NCBI RefSeq assembly: GCF_943913405.1
Contig: NZ_CALTYA010000010.1
Location: 1 to 64,000 of the forward strand
Direction of reading: 5' to 3'
Length of the DNA stretch: 64,000 nucleotides
Source: an uncultured Flavobacterium sp.
GTDB lineage: Bacteria > Bacteroidota > Bacteroidia > Flavobacteriales > Flavobacteriaceae
Part shown: positions 32,279-40,853 of the stretch, one piece after another
Numbering within the stretch: the stretch's first letter is position 1
Layout of the letters: each line of letters begins with the position of its first letter
Position numbers and translations under genes: made by a program
The notes under the pieces: generated by a model
The model's database searches: none
Seen by the model: only the letters and a program-made list of their open reading frames with translations
What the model was told of the DNA's origin: nothing

Positions 32279-35200
32279 TTGGAAAATAAAGCATTGATAT
32301 ACGACAAATTAGAAGCTTTCATCAAGAAGTTTTACACCAATGAACTCCTCAAAGGATTAATTTTCTTCGTAGGCTTAGGATTGCTGTATTTGCTTTTTAC
32401 GTTGTTCGTAGAATATTTTTTGTGGCTGAAACCTGTGGGAAGAACCATTTTGTTTTGGACATTTATCGTCGTGGAACTTTTTCTTTTGTTCCGATTTATC
32501 TTGTTTCCGATATTCAAATTGTTCAAGCTTCAAAAAGGAATCAATTATGAAGAAGCTTCAAATATCATCGGAAATCATTTTTCTGAAGTCAATGACAAGC
32601 TAAAGAATTTCCTGCAATTATCAAACGACACCAACCAATCCGAATTATTGCTTGCTTCAATTGACCAAAAAGCACAGACCTTAAACCCGATTCCTTTTGG
32701 CAATGCTATTAATTTTAAAGGAAATTTAAAATATCTTCCTTGGGCAATTATCCCGATTTTGTTTTTTGCCTTTTTTATGATTTCCGGAAACAGCGATGTG
32801 ATTACGCAAAGTTTCAATCGAGTAGTGCGATACAACGAGCGTTTTTCTCCGCCGGCGCCGTTTGCTTTTGTGGTCACAAATCCGTCGTTGCAAACTGAAC
32901 AAGGAAATGATTTTGTCTTGCAAGTCAAATCGCAAGGAAAAGTGGTTCCAGAAAACGCAATGATTTTTATCGATGGCGAAAGTTATTTTATGGAAAGTTC
33001 CAAACCGGGAGTTTTTGAATACAAATTCTCGAAGCCAACCAAAAATGTAAATTTCCACATCGAATCAAACGAAGTGACGACAAAGGATTTTGAATTGGCT
33101 GTCGTGGCTGTTCCAACGATTGCCAACTTTGAAATGGTTTTGAATTTTCCTTCGTATTTGAACAAGAAATCAGAAGTAATTCAAGGTTCTGGAAACGCAA
33201 TTGTTCCTGAAGGTACAAAAGTCACTTGGAAAGTAGCAACTCTGGCTACAAAATCTGTGGAATGGTCTGATTTAAAAACAATTACGCCGTTTTCTTCCAA
33301 TGAAAATACTTTTCAAATCACAAAAAGTATCAATCAGAACACAGAATATCAAATTTTGACATCAAATGCCAAAGTGAAGCATTATGAAAAACTCAATTAC
33401 CAAATTTCAATTGTCAAAGATCAGTTTCCAACGATTGCTGTGAACAATGCTCCGGATAGTTTAAAGCTGAATCAAAACGTAGTTGTAGGTCAAGTTTCTG
33501 ATGACAACGGATTATCAAAATTGCAAATTGTTTTTTATCCGAAGAACAAAAATAACGAAGCTAAAAAAATGGCTTTGCCTGTAAAGAAAGACGTTTTTGA
33601 TCAATTCATATTTTCGTTCCCAGGAAATCTTCCGGTAGAAGAAGGGGTTTCGTATGAATATTATTTCGAGGTTTTTGACAACGATGCTTTGCATAATTTC
33701 AAGTCAACAAAATCTTCTGTTTTTGCTGATAGAATCGCGACGGTGGAAGAAAAAGAAGAACAGAATTTGCAACAGCAAAATGACAATATAAAGAGCTTAG
33801 AAAATTCGATAAAAAATAAAGACAAGCAATTAACTGAGATTGACAAGCTTCAAAAATTAGGGAAAGAAAAGTCAAATCTGGAATTTAAAGACCAGCAAAA
33901 AGTCAATGATTTTATCCAACGTCAAAAGCAACAAGAGCAAATGATGAAGGAGTTTTCTAAAAAAATGGAAGACAATTTGGATAAATTCAAGACCGATAAA
34001 AAAGACGAATTTAAGGAAGAATTGAAAGACCGTCTGGAGAAAGCTAACAAAGAAATTGAAAAAAATGAAAAACTTTTAGATGAATTGAAAAAGCTTTCGG
34101 AGAAATTAAAGGAAGAAGAACTTTTCGAAAAGATTGATAAGTTCAAACAGAGTTCTAAAAACCAAACTAAAAATTTAGAACAATTGGTAGAGCTTACGAA
34201 GAAATATTACGTAGAAAAAAAGGCCGAACAGTTGGCTGAAAAGTTAGACAAGCTTTCTGAAAAGCAAGATAAATTGGCTAATGATGAAAAGCAAAATTCT
34301 ACAGAAAAGCAAAACGAAATCAATAAAGAATTTGATAAGATTCAGGAAGAATTGGACCAATTGGAGAAAGACAATAAAGAGTTAAAAGCTCCGATGGACA
34401 TTCCGAAAGATGAACAAACCGAGAAAAGTATTGACGAAGATTTAAAGAAAGCTTCGGAAGAATTACAGAAAGATAAAAAGGAAAAGGCAAAGCCAAAACA
34501 GAAAAGTGCTTCTCAAAAAATGAAGAAAATGAGCGGTGCCATGAAAGAAGGTATGGAAGGTGGCGAAATGGAACAACTGGAAGAAGATGTGAAAATGCTA
34601 CGCCAAATTTTGGACAATCTTTTGGCTTATTCTTTTTCTCAAGAAGACTTGATGAATAGTTTCAAAGGCATGAAAAAGGCTTCGCTTTCGTATAATAAAA
34701 ATCTGAAATTCCAGCAAGATTTAAAGCAACAGTTCAAGCATGTTGACGACAGTTTGTTTGCGATGTCTTTGCGTAATCCAAAGTTGGGCGAAAACATTAC
34801 GACTGAAATTGGTAACGTGCATTACAATGTTGACAAAGCTTTGGAAGTTCTGGCGGAAGCACAGATTCCAAAAGGAGTTTCACATCAGCAATATGCGGTT
34901 TCTGCTTCAAATAAATTAGCGGATTTTTTAAGTGAAATCTTAAACGGAATGCAAATGCAGATGCAAATGTCAGGTTCTGGAAAAAGTGGAAAACCAAAGC
35001 CAGGTCAAGGTCAGGGAATGCAACTTCCAGATATTATCCAAAAACAGCAAGGTTTAGGTGAGAAGATGAAAGACGGAATGAAGAAAGGTGATAAGCCTGG
35101 AGAAAAAGAAGGAGAAGGTAAAGACGGAAAATCTGGAAAAGAAGGCAAGCCAAAAGATGGAAAAGGAGGAAATCAAGGTGAAGGTGGAGAAGACGGTGAA

Positions 35201-35611
35201 GGCGATGCTGGAAAAGTTTTAGAGATTTATAAAGAACAACAACGCCTTCGCGAAGCATTGCAAAAAGCTTTAGAAAAAGAAGGAATGGGGGGTAATGGTC
35301 AGAATGCGTTGAACAAAATGAAACAGATTGAAAAAGATTTGCTGAACAAAGGTTTCAAGAATGAAACGCTTCAAAAGATGCTGAACTTAAAGCACGAACT
35401 TTTAAAATTAGATAACGCCATTCAACAGCAAGGAGAAGAAAACAAACGCCAATCGCAAACCAATAAAAAGGATTTTAATAATCAAACGAATACCGTTTCT
35501 CCTGCTTTAAAGCAATATTTAAACAGCATTGAAATATTAAACAGACAAACACTACCTTTGCGGCCAAATTACAACCAGAAGGTTCAAGAATATTTTAGAA
35601 AAGATGATTAG
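32279..35611 (+). CDS. DUF4175-family large membrane/coiled-coil protein
   Basis: A 1110-aa protein. Three hydrophobic segments lie near the N-terminus (about 24-45, 57-80 and 155-172). A periplasmic-looking part with Ig-like stretches follows (190-480). Then come a very long Lys/Glu/Gln coiled coil (about 495-770) and a low-complexity Met/Gln- and Gly/Lys-rich stretch (about 890-985). This is the DUF4175 layout of Bacteroidota. Function unknown. It probably starts at a TTG, as no in-frame ATG is close. A TTG-N16-TACTTTTA near-promoter is at 32225-32251. It overlaps ybeY by 8 bp. Confidence 0.78.
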   Translation: MENKALIYDKLEAFIKKFYTNELLKGLIFFVGLGLLYLLFTLFVEYFLWLKPVGRTILFWTFIVVELFLLFRFILFPIFKLFKLQKGINYEEASNIIGNHFSEVNDKLKNFLQLSNDTNQSELLLASIDQKAQTLNPIPFGNAINFKGNLKYLPWAIIPILFFAFFMISGNSDVITQSFNRVVRYNERFSPPAPFAFVVTNPSLQTEQGNDFVLQVKSQGKVVPENAMIFIDGESYFMESSKPGVFEYKFSKPTKNVNFHIESNEVTTKDFELAVVAVPTIANFEMVLNFPSYLNKKSEVIQGSGNAIVPEGTKVTWKVATLATKSVEWSDLKTITPFSSNENTFQITKSINQNTEYQILTSNAKVKHYEKLNYQISIVKDQFPTIAVNNAPDSLKLNQNVVVGQVSDDNGLSKLQIVFYPKNKNNEAKKMALPVKKDVFDQFIFSFPGNLPVEEGVSYEYYFEVFDNDALHNFKSTKSSVFADRIATVEEKEEQNLQQQNDNIKSLENSIKNKDKQLTEIDKLQKLGKEKSNLEFKDQQKVNDFIQRQKQQEQMMKEFSKKMEDNLDKFKTDKKDEFKEELKDRLEKANKEIEKNEKLLDELKKLSEKLKEEELFEKIDKFKQSSKNQTKNLEQLVELTKKYYVEKKAEQLAEKLDKLSEKQDKLANDEKQNSTEKQNEINKEFDKIQEELDQLEKDNKELKAPMDIPKDEQTEKSIDEDLKKASEELQKDKKEKAKPKQKSASQKMKKMSGAMKEGMEGGEMEQLEEDVKMLRQILDNLLAYSFSQEDLMNSFKGMKKASLSYNKNLKFQQDLKQQFKHVDDSLFAMSLRNPKLGENITTEIGNVHYNVDKALEVLAEAQIPKGVSHQQYAVSASNKLADFLSEILNGMQMQMQMSGSGKSGKPKPGQGQGMQLPDIIQKQQGLGEKMKDGMKKGDKPGEKEGEGKDGKSGKEGKPKDGKGGNQGEGGEDGEGDAGKVLEIYKEQQRLREALQKALEKEGMGGNGQNALNKMKQIEKDLLNKGFKNETLQKMLNLKHELLKLDNAIQQQGEENKRQSQTNKKDFNNQTNTVSPALKQYLNSIEILNRQTLPLRPNYNQKVQEYFRKDD

Positions 35612-36023
35612 TTTTAATTACGAAACCGACTTTGAATTATCAGATGAAACAGCGATTTCAGATTGGCTTTCGCAAGTGATTTTATCAGAGTCAAAAAAGG
35701 AAGGCGATATCAATTACATCTTTTGTGATGATGAATTTCTTCATAAAATTAATATGCAATATCTTAATCACGATACACTAACTGACATAATTAGTTTTGA
35801 CGATTGTGTAGGTAATTTATTGAATGGAGATATTTTTATTTCAGTGGAAAGAGTGGCTGATAACGCTAATGATTTTGAAGTAAGTTTTGACGAAGAACTC
35901 AAACGAGTTTTGGTTCATGGTATTCTTCATTTTGCAGGCTATAAAGATAAATCCGAAGAAGACGAACTTAAAATGCGTCAAAAGGAAGAAGAGAAAATAG
36001 CAATGTTCCACGTGAAACAATAG
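35604..36023 (+). CDS. ybeY: endoribonuclease YbeY
   Basis: A 139-aa YbeY, a zinc endonuclease for 16S rRNA maturation and ribosome quality control. The zinc motif reads H105-GIL-H109-FAGYK-D115. The third ligand, histidine in E. coli, is aspartate here (see findings). Its start overlaps the DUF4175 gene by 8 bp. The last six residues, MFHVKQ, are encoded by a parS-like site (36004-36019), so this end is shaped by a DNA site as well as by protein function. Confidence 0.92.
   Translation: MISFNYETDFELSDETAISDWLSQVILSESKKEGDINYIFCDDEFLHKINMQYLNHDTLTDIISFDDCVGNLLNGDIFISVERVADNANDFEVSFDEELKRVLVHGILHFAGYKDKSEEDELKMRQKEEEKIAMFHVKQ
36004..36019. promoter_or_regulatory. parS-like ParB-binding site 1, inside the ybeY 3' end
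   Basis: TGTTCCACGTGAAACA fits the bacterial parS consensus TGTTNCACGTGAAACA exactly. It encodes the C-terminal residues of YbeY. Confidence 0.85.
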
Positions 36024-36060
36024 CTTAAACATCTCCTTCAAAAATAGAATTTAAGATTAA

Positions 36061-36076
36061 CGTTCCACGTGGAACA
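36061..36076. promoter_or_regulatory. parS-like site 2, upstream of mnmG
   Basis: CGTTCCACGTGGAACA contains the perfect palindrome GTTCCACGTGGAAC. It differs from consensus at two positions, including the first base. 42 bp after site 1, in the mnmG leader. Confidence 0.7.
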
Positions 36077-36119
36077 AAACAAGATTTCTGGAAAAACAGA
36101 AGTCGAAAGGAAAAGAAAA

Positions 36120-37991
36120 ATGTTTCAAGACACATACGATGTAATTGTTGTTGGAGCCGGCCATGCTGGTTCAGAAGCCGCCGCTGCAGCGGCGAATTTG
36201 GGTTCGAAAACTTTATTGGTCACAATGAGTTTGCAGAACATTGCGCAGATGTCGTGCAATCCTGCGATGGGTGGAATTGCAAAAGGACAAATCGTGAGAG
36301 AAATAGATGCCTTGGGTGGCTACTCAGGAATTGTTTCTGACAAGACCGCAATCCAGTTCAAAATGCTTAACAAATCAAAAGGCCCAGCAATGTGGTCACC
36401 GAGAGTTCAAAGTGACAGAATGCGTTTTGCGGAAGAATGGAGACTAATGTTGGAAGCAACTCCAAATCTTGATTTCTATCAAGAAATGGTCAAAGGATTG
36501 ATTATTGAAAACGGAAAGATCGCCGGAATCAGAACTTCTCTTGGGGTTGAAATCAGGTCGAAATCGGTTGTTTTGACAAATGGGACTTTCTTGAACGGAT
36601 TGATTCATATCGGAGAAAAACAATTCGGAGGAGGAAGGGCTGGAGAAAGCGCAGCTTACGGAATTACGGAAGATTTAGTCCGTGCAGGATTTACTGCAGG
36701 AAGAATGAAAACAGGAACGCCACCGCGTGTTGACGGTCGCTCTTTAGATTATTCAAAAATGGAAGAGCAGCCTGGAGATGTAAATCCAGATAAGTTTTCT
36801 TATTCAGATATTACGAAACCTTTGGCTGTACAAAGATCGTGTCATATGACGTACACATCGTTGCAAGTACACGATTTGCTTCGTGAAGGATTTGACCGTT
36901 CGCCAATGTTTAATGGAAGAATTCAGTCGCTCGGACCAAGATATTGTCCGTCAATTGAAGATAAAATAAACCGTTTTGCTGACAAAGACAGACATCAGTT
37001 GTTTGTGGAACCAGAAGGATGGAATACCTGCGAAGTTTACGTAAACGGATTCTCTACATCGCTTCCTGAAGAAGTTCAGTTTAAAGCGTTGCGTTCTGTT
37101 GTAGGTTTTGAAAACGTGAAATTCTTCCGTCCTGGTTATGCAATCGAATATGATTATTTCCCGCCGACGCAATTAAAACATACGCTTGAAACAAAGCTTG
37201 TGGAAGGTTTGTACTTCGCTGGACAAATCAATGGAACGACAGGTTATGAAGAAGCCGCTTCACAAGGTTTGATGGCTGGAATCAATGCGCATTTAAAAGT
37301 TCACGAAAAAGCACCGTTAATTTTGAAAAGAGACGAAGCTTATATCGGCGTTTTAATCGATGATTTGATTACTAAAGGTACGGAAGAACCATACAGAATG
37401 TTTACGTCTCGTGCGGAATATAGAACGCTTTTAAGACAAGATAATGCAGATTTCAGACTTACGCCAATGTCGCACGAAATTGGTTTGGCATCTGAAGCGC
37501 GTTTGAGAAGAATGGAGAAGAAGTTGAAAGATTCAGAATCGCTGGTAAATTATTTTAAAGAAACAAGTGTTACAGTGGCAGAAACAAATCCGATTCTAGA
37601 AGAGAAAGGATCTGCTTTGATCAACCAGTCTGATAAAATGTTTAAAGTGTTTTCGCGTCCGCAAATCGATTTGAACGATATGCTGAAATTTGAGAAAGTT
37701 GCGCAATACGTTGAAGAAAATAATTTCGACAGAGAAGTTTTAGAACAGGCCGAAATTCAAGTAAAATATTCTGGCTATATCGAAAAGGAAAGAAACAATG
37801 CAGACAAATTAACTCGTTTGGAAGATGTAATTATTCCAGATTCTTTTGACTACGATAAAATAAAATCATTGTCGCATGAAGCGCGTGAGAAGTTTAAAAA
37901 GATTCGTCCAGTGACTTTGTCTCAAGCTTCAAGAATTAGTGGCGTTTCTCCAAGTGATATTTCTGTGCTATTAATTCACATGGGAAGATAA
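36120..37991 (+). CDS. mnmG: tRNA uridine-5-carboxymethylaminomethyl(34) synthesis enzyme MnmG
   Basis: A 623-aa FAD-dependent enzyme that, with MnmE, modifies U34 of several tRNAs. The FAD motif VIVVGAGHAGSEAA starts at residue 7, and CNPAMGGIAKG with its conserved cysteine follows. The start at 36120 is preferred over the GTG at 36069, which lies inside a parS-like site. The chosen ATG has a GAAAGGAAAAG leader, and 623 aa matches the usual length. Two parS-like sites precede it and two follow, recalling the gidA-near-origin arrangement of many bacteria. Confidence 0.95.
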   Translation: MFQDTYDVIVVGAGHAGSEAAAAAANLGSKTLLVTMSLQNIAQMSCNPAMGGIAKGQIVREIDALGGYSGIVSDKTAIQFKMLNKSKGPAMWSPRVQSDRMRFAEEWRLMLEATPNLDFYQEMVKGLIIENGKIAGIRTSLGVEIRSKSVVLTNGTFLNGLIHIGEKQFGGGRAGESAAYGITEDLVRAGFTAGRMKTGTPPRVDGRSLDYSKMEEQPGDVNPDKFSYSDITKPLAVQRSCHMTYTSLQVHDLLREGFDRSPMFNGRIQSLGPRYCPSIEDKINRFADKDRHQLFVEPEGWNTCEVYVNGFSTSLPEEVQFKALRSVVGFENVKFFRPGYAIEYDYFPPTQLKHTLETKLVEGLYFAGQINGTTGYEEAASQGLMAGINAHLKVHEKAPLILKRDEAYIGVLIDDLITKGTEEPYRMFTSRAEYRTLLRQDNADFRLTPMSHEIGLASEARLRRMEKKLKDSESLVNYFKETSVTVAETNPILEEKGSALINQSDKMFKVFSRPQIDLNDMLKFEKVAQYVEENNFDREVLEQAEIQVKYSGYIEKERNNADKLTRLEDVIIPDSFDYDKIKSLSHEAREKFKKIRPVTLSQASRISGVSPSDISVLLIHMGR

Positions 37992-37992
37992 T

Positions 37993-38514
37993 ATGTTCCA
38001 CGTGAAACGAACGATAAAAAACGTTATTATTAAAGGGCTTGCAATGATTTGCTTTCCCTTTTTTGTTTTTAGTTGCATTCCCGTGAAGACAAATCCTGTG
38101 ATTGCAGATTATCATATTTTGAATCCGCTTCCAAATAAATTGAATGAAAAAAGCAGGGATGGCGTTTTTATTTTTGAAAATCATCACATGTCAGGTTCTT
38201 TTCAATCTTTCTTGGTACAAAAGCTAAATCCTACGAATAAAAAAGAAAATAGAGATTTTAACGCTACAATTGAAGGAACAAAATTTATAATTTCTGTTTT
38301 GGATCAAAGAGAAATGGAAACTTTTATTGATTTGACGGATGTTTTTATAAAATCTGAAAAATCAGGTCTAGTAAAAACTGGTGATGAGAAATCATACGTT
38401 GCCATTACGGTTAAAACACCAAATGGAGAAGATTGCCTCAAGAATAATTCACTTTATCAGAATATAGTTTTGAAATATCTAAAAAGTTTAAAGCAAGAAT
38501 ATAAAGAATCATAA
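37993..38514 (+). CDS. hypothetical lipoprotein (first of two paralogues)
   Basis: A 173-aa lipoprotein: basic N-terminus, hydrophobic stretch and VFSC lipobox (Cys28). No known domain. Its start ATGTTCCACGTGAAACG contains a parS-like site, which gives the N-terminus MFHVKR. It shares with the next gene a C-terminal pattern (EDCL, then NxxxxYLKxLKxEY), so the two are tandem paralogues. One base separates it from mnmG and one from the next gene. Probably exported to the envelope. Confidence 0.7.
   Translation: MFHVKRTIKNVIIKGLAMICFPFFVFSCIPVKTNPVIADYHILNPLPNKLNEKSRDGVFIFENHHMSGSFQSFLVQKLNPTNKKENRDFNATIEGTKFIISVLDQREMETFIDLTDVFIKSEKSGLVKTGDEKSYVAITVKTPNGEDCLKNNSLYQNIVLKYLKSLKQEYKES
37994..38009. 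promoter_or_regulatory. parS-like site 3, in the first codons of a lipoprotein gene
   Basis: TGTTCCACGTGAAACG differs from the consensus only at the last base. It overlaps the start codon of the gene at 37993. Confidence 0.75.
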
Positions 38515-38515
38515 T

Positions 38516-39040
38516 ATGAAGTTTCACGTGGAACAAATTATCAAAACACCTGCCATTAAAAGGATTTTTTTCTTTTTGATGATTTTTTTAGTATTGCAAA
38601 GTTGTATCGGCGCCAAAGCAGGATATCAAATTGACGATTATTATGTTTCTGAAAACGGAAAAGAAATCTTAGGAACAAAACCCTTAAATGCTTTCATATT
38701 TGAGAATAATCTGAAAAATCTTCCGTTTGAGCAATTTCTGGCAGTGAAATATAAATTGGACAGTTATTTGACTAGAGATTTTTGGGTAACGATTGATAAA
38801 AATAGATATAAGATTTTAGTATATGATTTTGCTGAATTTGACAAATATTTTGGAACAGCAAATTTCGCAGCCTTAAATCAAGAAAATATTGCCAATATAG
38901 TAGGAGGCCAGCCCAAATTTATTGCAATTTCGATGATTACCGATTCTAACGAAGATTGTCTTTCTGATAAATCGATTTTTCAAAACATGGCGATTAATTA
39001 TCTTAAAAAACTAAAAGACGAATACATCAGCATAAAATAA
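38516..39040 (+). CDS. hypothetical lipoprotein (second paralogue)
   Basis: A 174-aa lipoprotein with a basic N-terminus, a hydrophobic stretch and an LQSC lipobox (Cys30). No known domain. Like its neighbour it opens with parS-derived codons (MKFHVEQ). It shares the C-terminal EDCL and YLKKLKDEY pattern with the gene upstream. A tandem duplication, including the parS site, is the simplest explanation. Confidence 0.7.
   Translation: MKFHVEQIIKTPAIKRIFFFLMIFLVLQSCIGAKAGYQIDDYYVSENGKEILGTKPLNAFIFENNLKNLPFEQFLAVKYKLDSYLTRDFWVTIDKNRYKILVYDFAEFDKYFGTANFAALNQENIANIVGGQPKFIAISMITDSNEDCLSDKSIFQNMAINYLKKLKDEYISIK
38520..38535. promoter_or_regulatory. parS-like site 4, in the first codons of the second lipoprotein gene
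   Basis: AGTTTCACGTGGAACA (reverse complement TGTTCCACGTGAAACT) differs from the consensus only at one end base. Confidence 0.75.
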
Positions 39041-39044
39041 ATTC

Positions 39045-39893
39045 ATGAACGCACAAAAACACTTTCTTACGGTTAAAGATAATTCTGTTTCAAAAGAAAC
39101 TTTCGAATTGTTATATGATGAAAATTTAGATATGTTAGTCACTTCGCCACAGCCTGACGAAAATAATCTAGGCAAATATTACGAAAGCGAAGATTATATT
39201 TCACACACAGACGGAAAACGTTCTCTTTTTGAAAAAGCCTATCATTTTATTAAAAATATTGCCCTAAAAAATAAGCTTTCATTAATTAATGATTTGAATA
39301 AATCAAAAGGCAATATTTTAGATATAGGCGCTGGTACAGGAGATTTTCTTTTAGTAGCAAAAAATAATGGTTGGAAAGCTGTCGGAATTGAACCAAGTGA
39401 AAAAGCTAGAAATATAGCAAAAGCGAAAGGAGTAGAGTTAAAATTAAATCTTTCTGATTTCGAAAATAATTCTTTTGACATAATCACAATGTGGCACGTT
39501 TTAGAACACGTTCCGAATTTAGAAGAACAGATCAAAGAATTAAAACGATTAGTAAAACCAAATGGAAGTATTTTAATTGCAGTTCCAAATTTCAAATCTT
39601 TCGACGCAAATTATTATAAAGAGTTTTGGGCGGCTTATGATGTGCCAAGACATCTTTGGCATTTTTCAAAAACGGCTATAAAAAAATTATTTGCAAAGGA
39701 AGATTTAGAATTAGTAGAAATCCTTCCAATGAAATTTGACTCATTTTATGTCAGCCTGCTTTCAGAAAAATACAAAACTGGAAAAATGAATTACATCAAA
39801 GCATTTTCTGTTGGATTAAAGTCAAATTTAAAAGCAAAGAAGAATTTTGAATATTCTTCACACATTTACGTCATAAAAAACACTGAAAATTAA
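39045..39893 (+). CDS. class I SAM-dependent methyltransferase
   Basis: A 282-aa methyltransferase of the Methyltransf_23 type. The SAM-binding motif ILDIGAGTGDFLL (about 88-100) and the acidic GIEPSEKAR follow the Rossmann order. WHVLEHVPN and PRHLWHFSK are typical of this type. The substrate is unknown. Related enzymes often modify small molecules, lipids or quinones. It ends the run from ybeY and mnmG, 5 bp after the second lipoprotein gene, and is followed by a hairpin. Confidence 0.82.
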   Translation: MNAQKHFLTVKDNSVSKETFELLYDENLDMLVTSPQPDENNLGKYYESEDYISHTDGKRSLFEKAYHFIKNIALKNKLSLINDLNKSKGNILDIGAGTGDFLLVAKNNGWKAVGIEPSEKARNIAKAKGVELKLNLSDFENNSFDIITMWHVLEHVPNLEEQIKELKRLVKPNGSILIAVPNFKSFDANYYKEFWAAYDVPRHLWHFSKTAIKKLFAKEDLELVEILPMKFDSFYVSLLSEKYKTGKMNYIKAFSVGLKSNLKAKKNFEYSSHIYVIKNTEN

Positions 39894-39895
39894 TA

Positions 39896-39951
39896 TAAAA
39901 ACGGCAATTCAATTATTTTGCACTCAAATACCCAAATATATTGCCGTTTTT
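39896..39951 (+). terminator. terminator after the methyltransferase gene
   Basis: AAAAACGGCAAT (39896-39907) pairs with ATTGCCGTTTTT (39940-39951) over a 32-nt loop. Confidence 0.75.
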
Positions 39952-40100
39952 AGAACGTTTCTTAAATCGCTTTATTTGAATCCAATTTTTATAGTTTAAA
40001 ATGATAACATTTTCTAAAGCAATCAATAAAACTTATATAGCAAAAATGACTTAAAGTTTGGTCGAATTTATCACTTTAGTTATTTATAAATTATTTTTCC

Positions 40101-40108
40101 TATTTTTG
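40101..40108 (+). promoter_or_regulatory. -7 box (TATTTTTG) for the OmpH-like gene
   Basis: TATTTTTG lies 29 bp before the ATG at 40138. Confidence 0.55.
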
Positions 40109-40137
40109 AACAAATTTAAAAATCAATAGAATCTAGA

Positions 40138-40722
40138 ATGAAAAAATCAATAGTAGTTATCGCCATTGCAGCAATGCTTTTTTCTTGCAATAAATCGGAA
40201 TCAACAGCAACTTCAGAAAAAACAGCTTATATCGATACCGTTAAATTAATGGAAGAATATACCGAGTCAAAAGATTTGCAAGCTAAATTCAAAGAAAAGT
40301 CTGAAGTAATGGGCAAAGAATTGGAACTTGAGATCAAAAAATTCCAAGACGAAGCAGATAATTTCCGTAGAAATGCGCAAGCAAACGGGCAAGAATGGGC
40401 ACAAAAGAAAGGTGCTGAATTGCAAAAGAAAGAACAACAATTGCAATATGCACAACAAGCAATGGGACAACAATTACAACAAGAAGGTGGTGTTGAAAGG
40501 GATTCTCTAGTTCAAAAAGTAAGAAAATATATCAAAGAATATGGTAAGAAAAACGGTTATTCTTACATCTATGGAACGGGCGACGCAGCTAGTGTGCTTT
40601 ATGCAAAAGATGAATTCGATATCACTGCAAAAGTAGTTAAAGAATTGAATGACAACTATAAAGCTCCTGCAAAAACAGAAGAAAAGGTAGAAGCGAAACC
40701 AGAAGCTGAAGCTAAAAAATAA
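40138..40722 (+). CDS. OmpH/Skp-like periplasmic lipoprotein chaperone
   Basis: A 194-aa protein with a signal and a LFSC lipobox (Cys17), then AYIDTVKLMEEY and a long Gln/Lys/Glu coiled coil (about 45-125), the layout of Skp (OmpH). Skp is a periplasmic chaperone for outer-membrane proteins. The short YIYGTGDAASVLYA segment fits the body of the fold. The C-terminal tail is a Lys/Glu/Ala repeat. Being a lipoprotein differs from E. coli Skp but is seen in Bacteroidota. Confidence 0.82.
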   Translation: MKKSIVVIAIAAMLFSCNKSESTATSEKTAYIDTVKLMEEYTESKDLQAKFKEKSEVMGKELELEIKKFQDEADNFRRNAQANGQEWAQKKGAELQKKEQQLQYAQQAMGQQLQQEGGVERDSLVQKVRKYIKEYGKKNGYSYIYGTGDAASVLYAKDEFDITAKVVKELNDNYKAPAKTEEKVEAKPEAEAKK

Positions 40723-40726
40723 TAAT

Positions 40727-40757
40727 AAATGCCTTCCTAGCGAGGGCATTTTTTTTA
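40727..40757 (+). terminator. terminator after the OmpH-like gene
   Basis: AAATGCCTTC-CTAGC-GAGGGCATTT with a run of T, one G-U wobble. Confidence 0.8.
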
Positions 40758-40853
40758 TAACAAATTTTAAATCTTCCTAGAATTTGCAAAAATTTTAGCG
40801 CTCTTTGCGTTGAAATAAAAACTTTTATAAATTGCATAAAAATTAAAAGCCAA

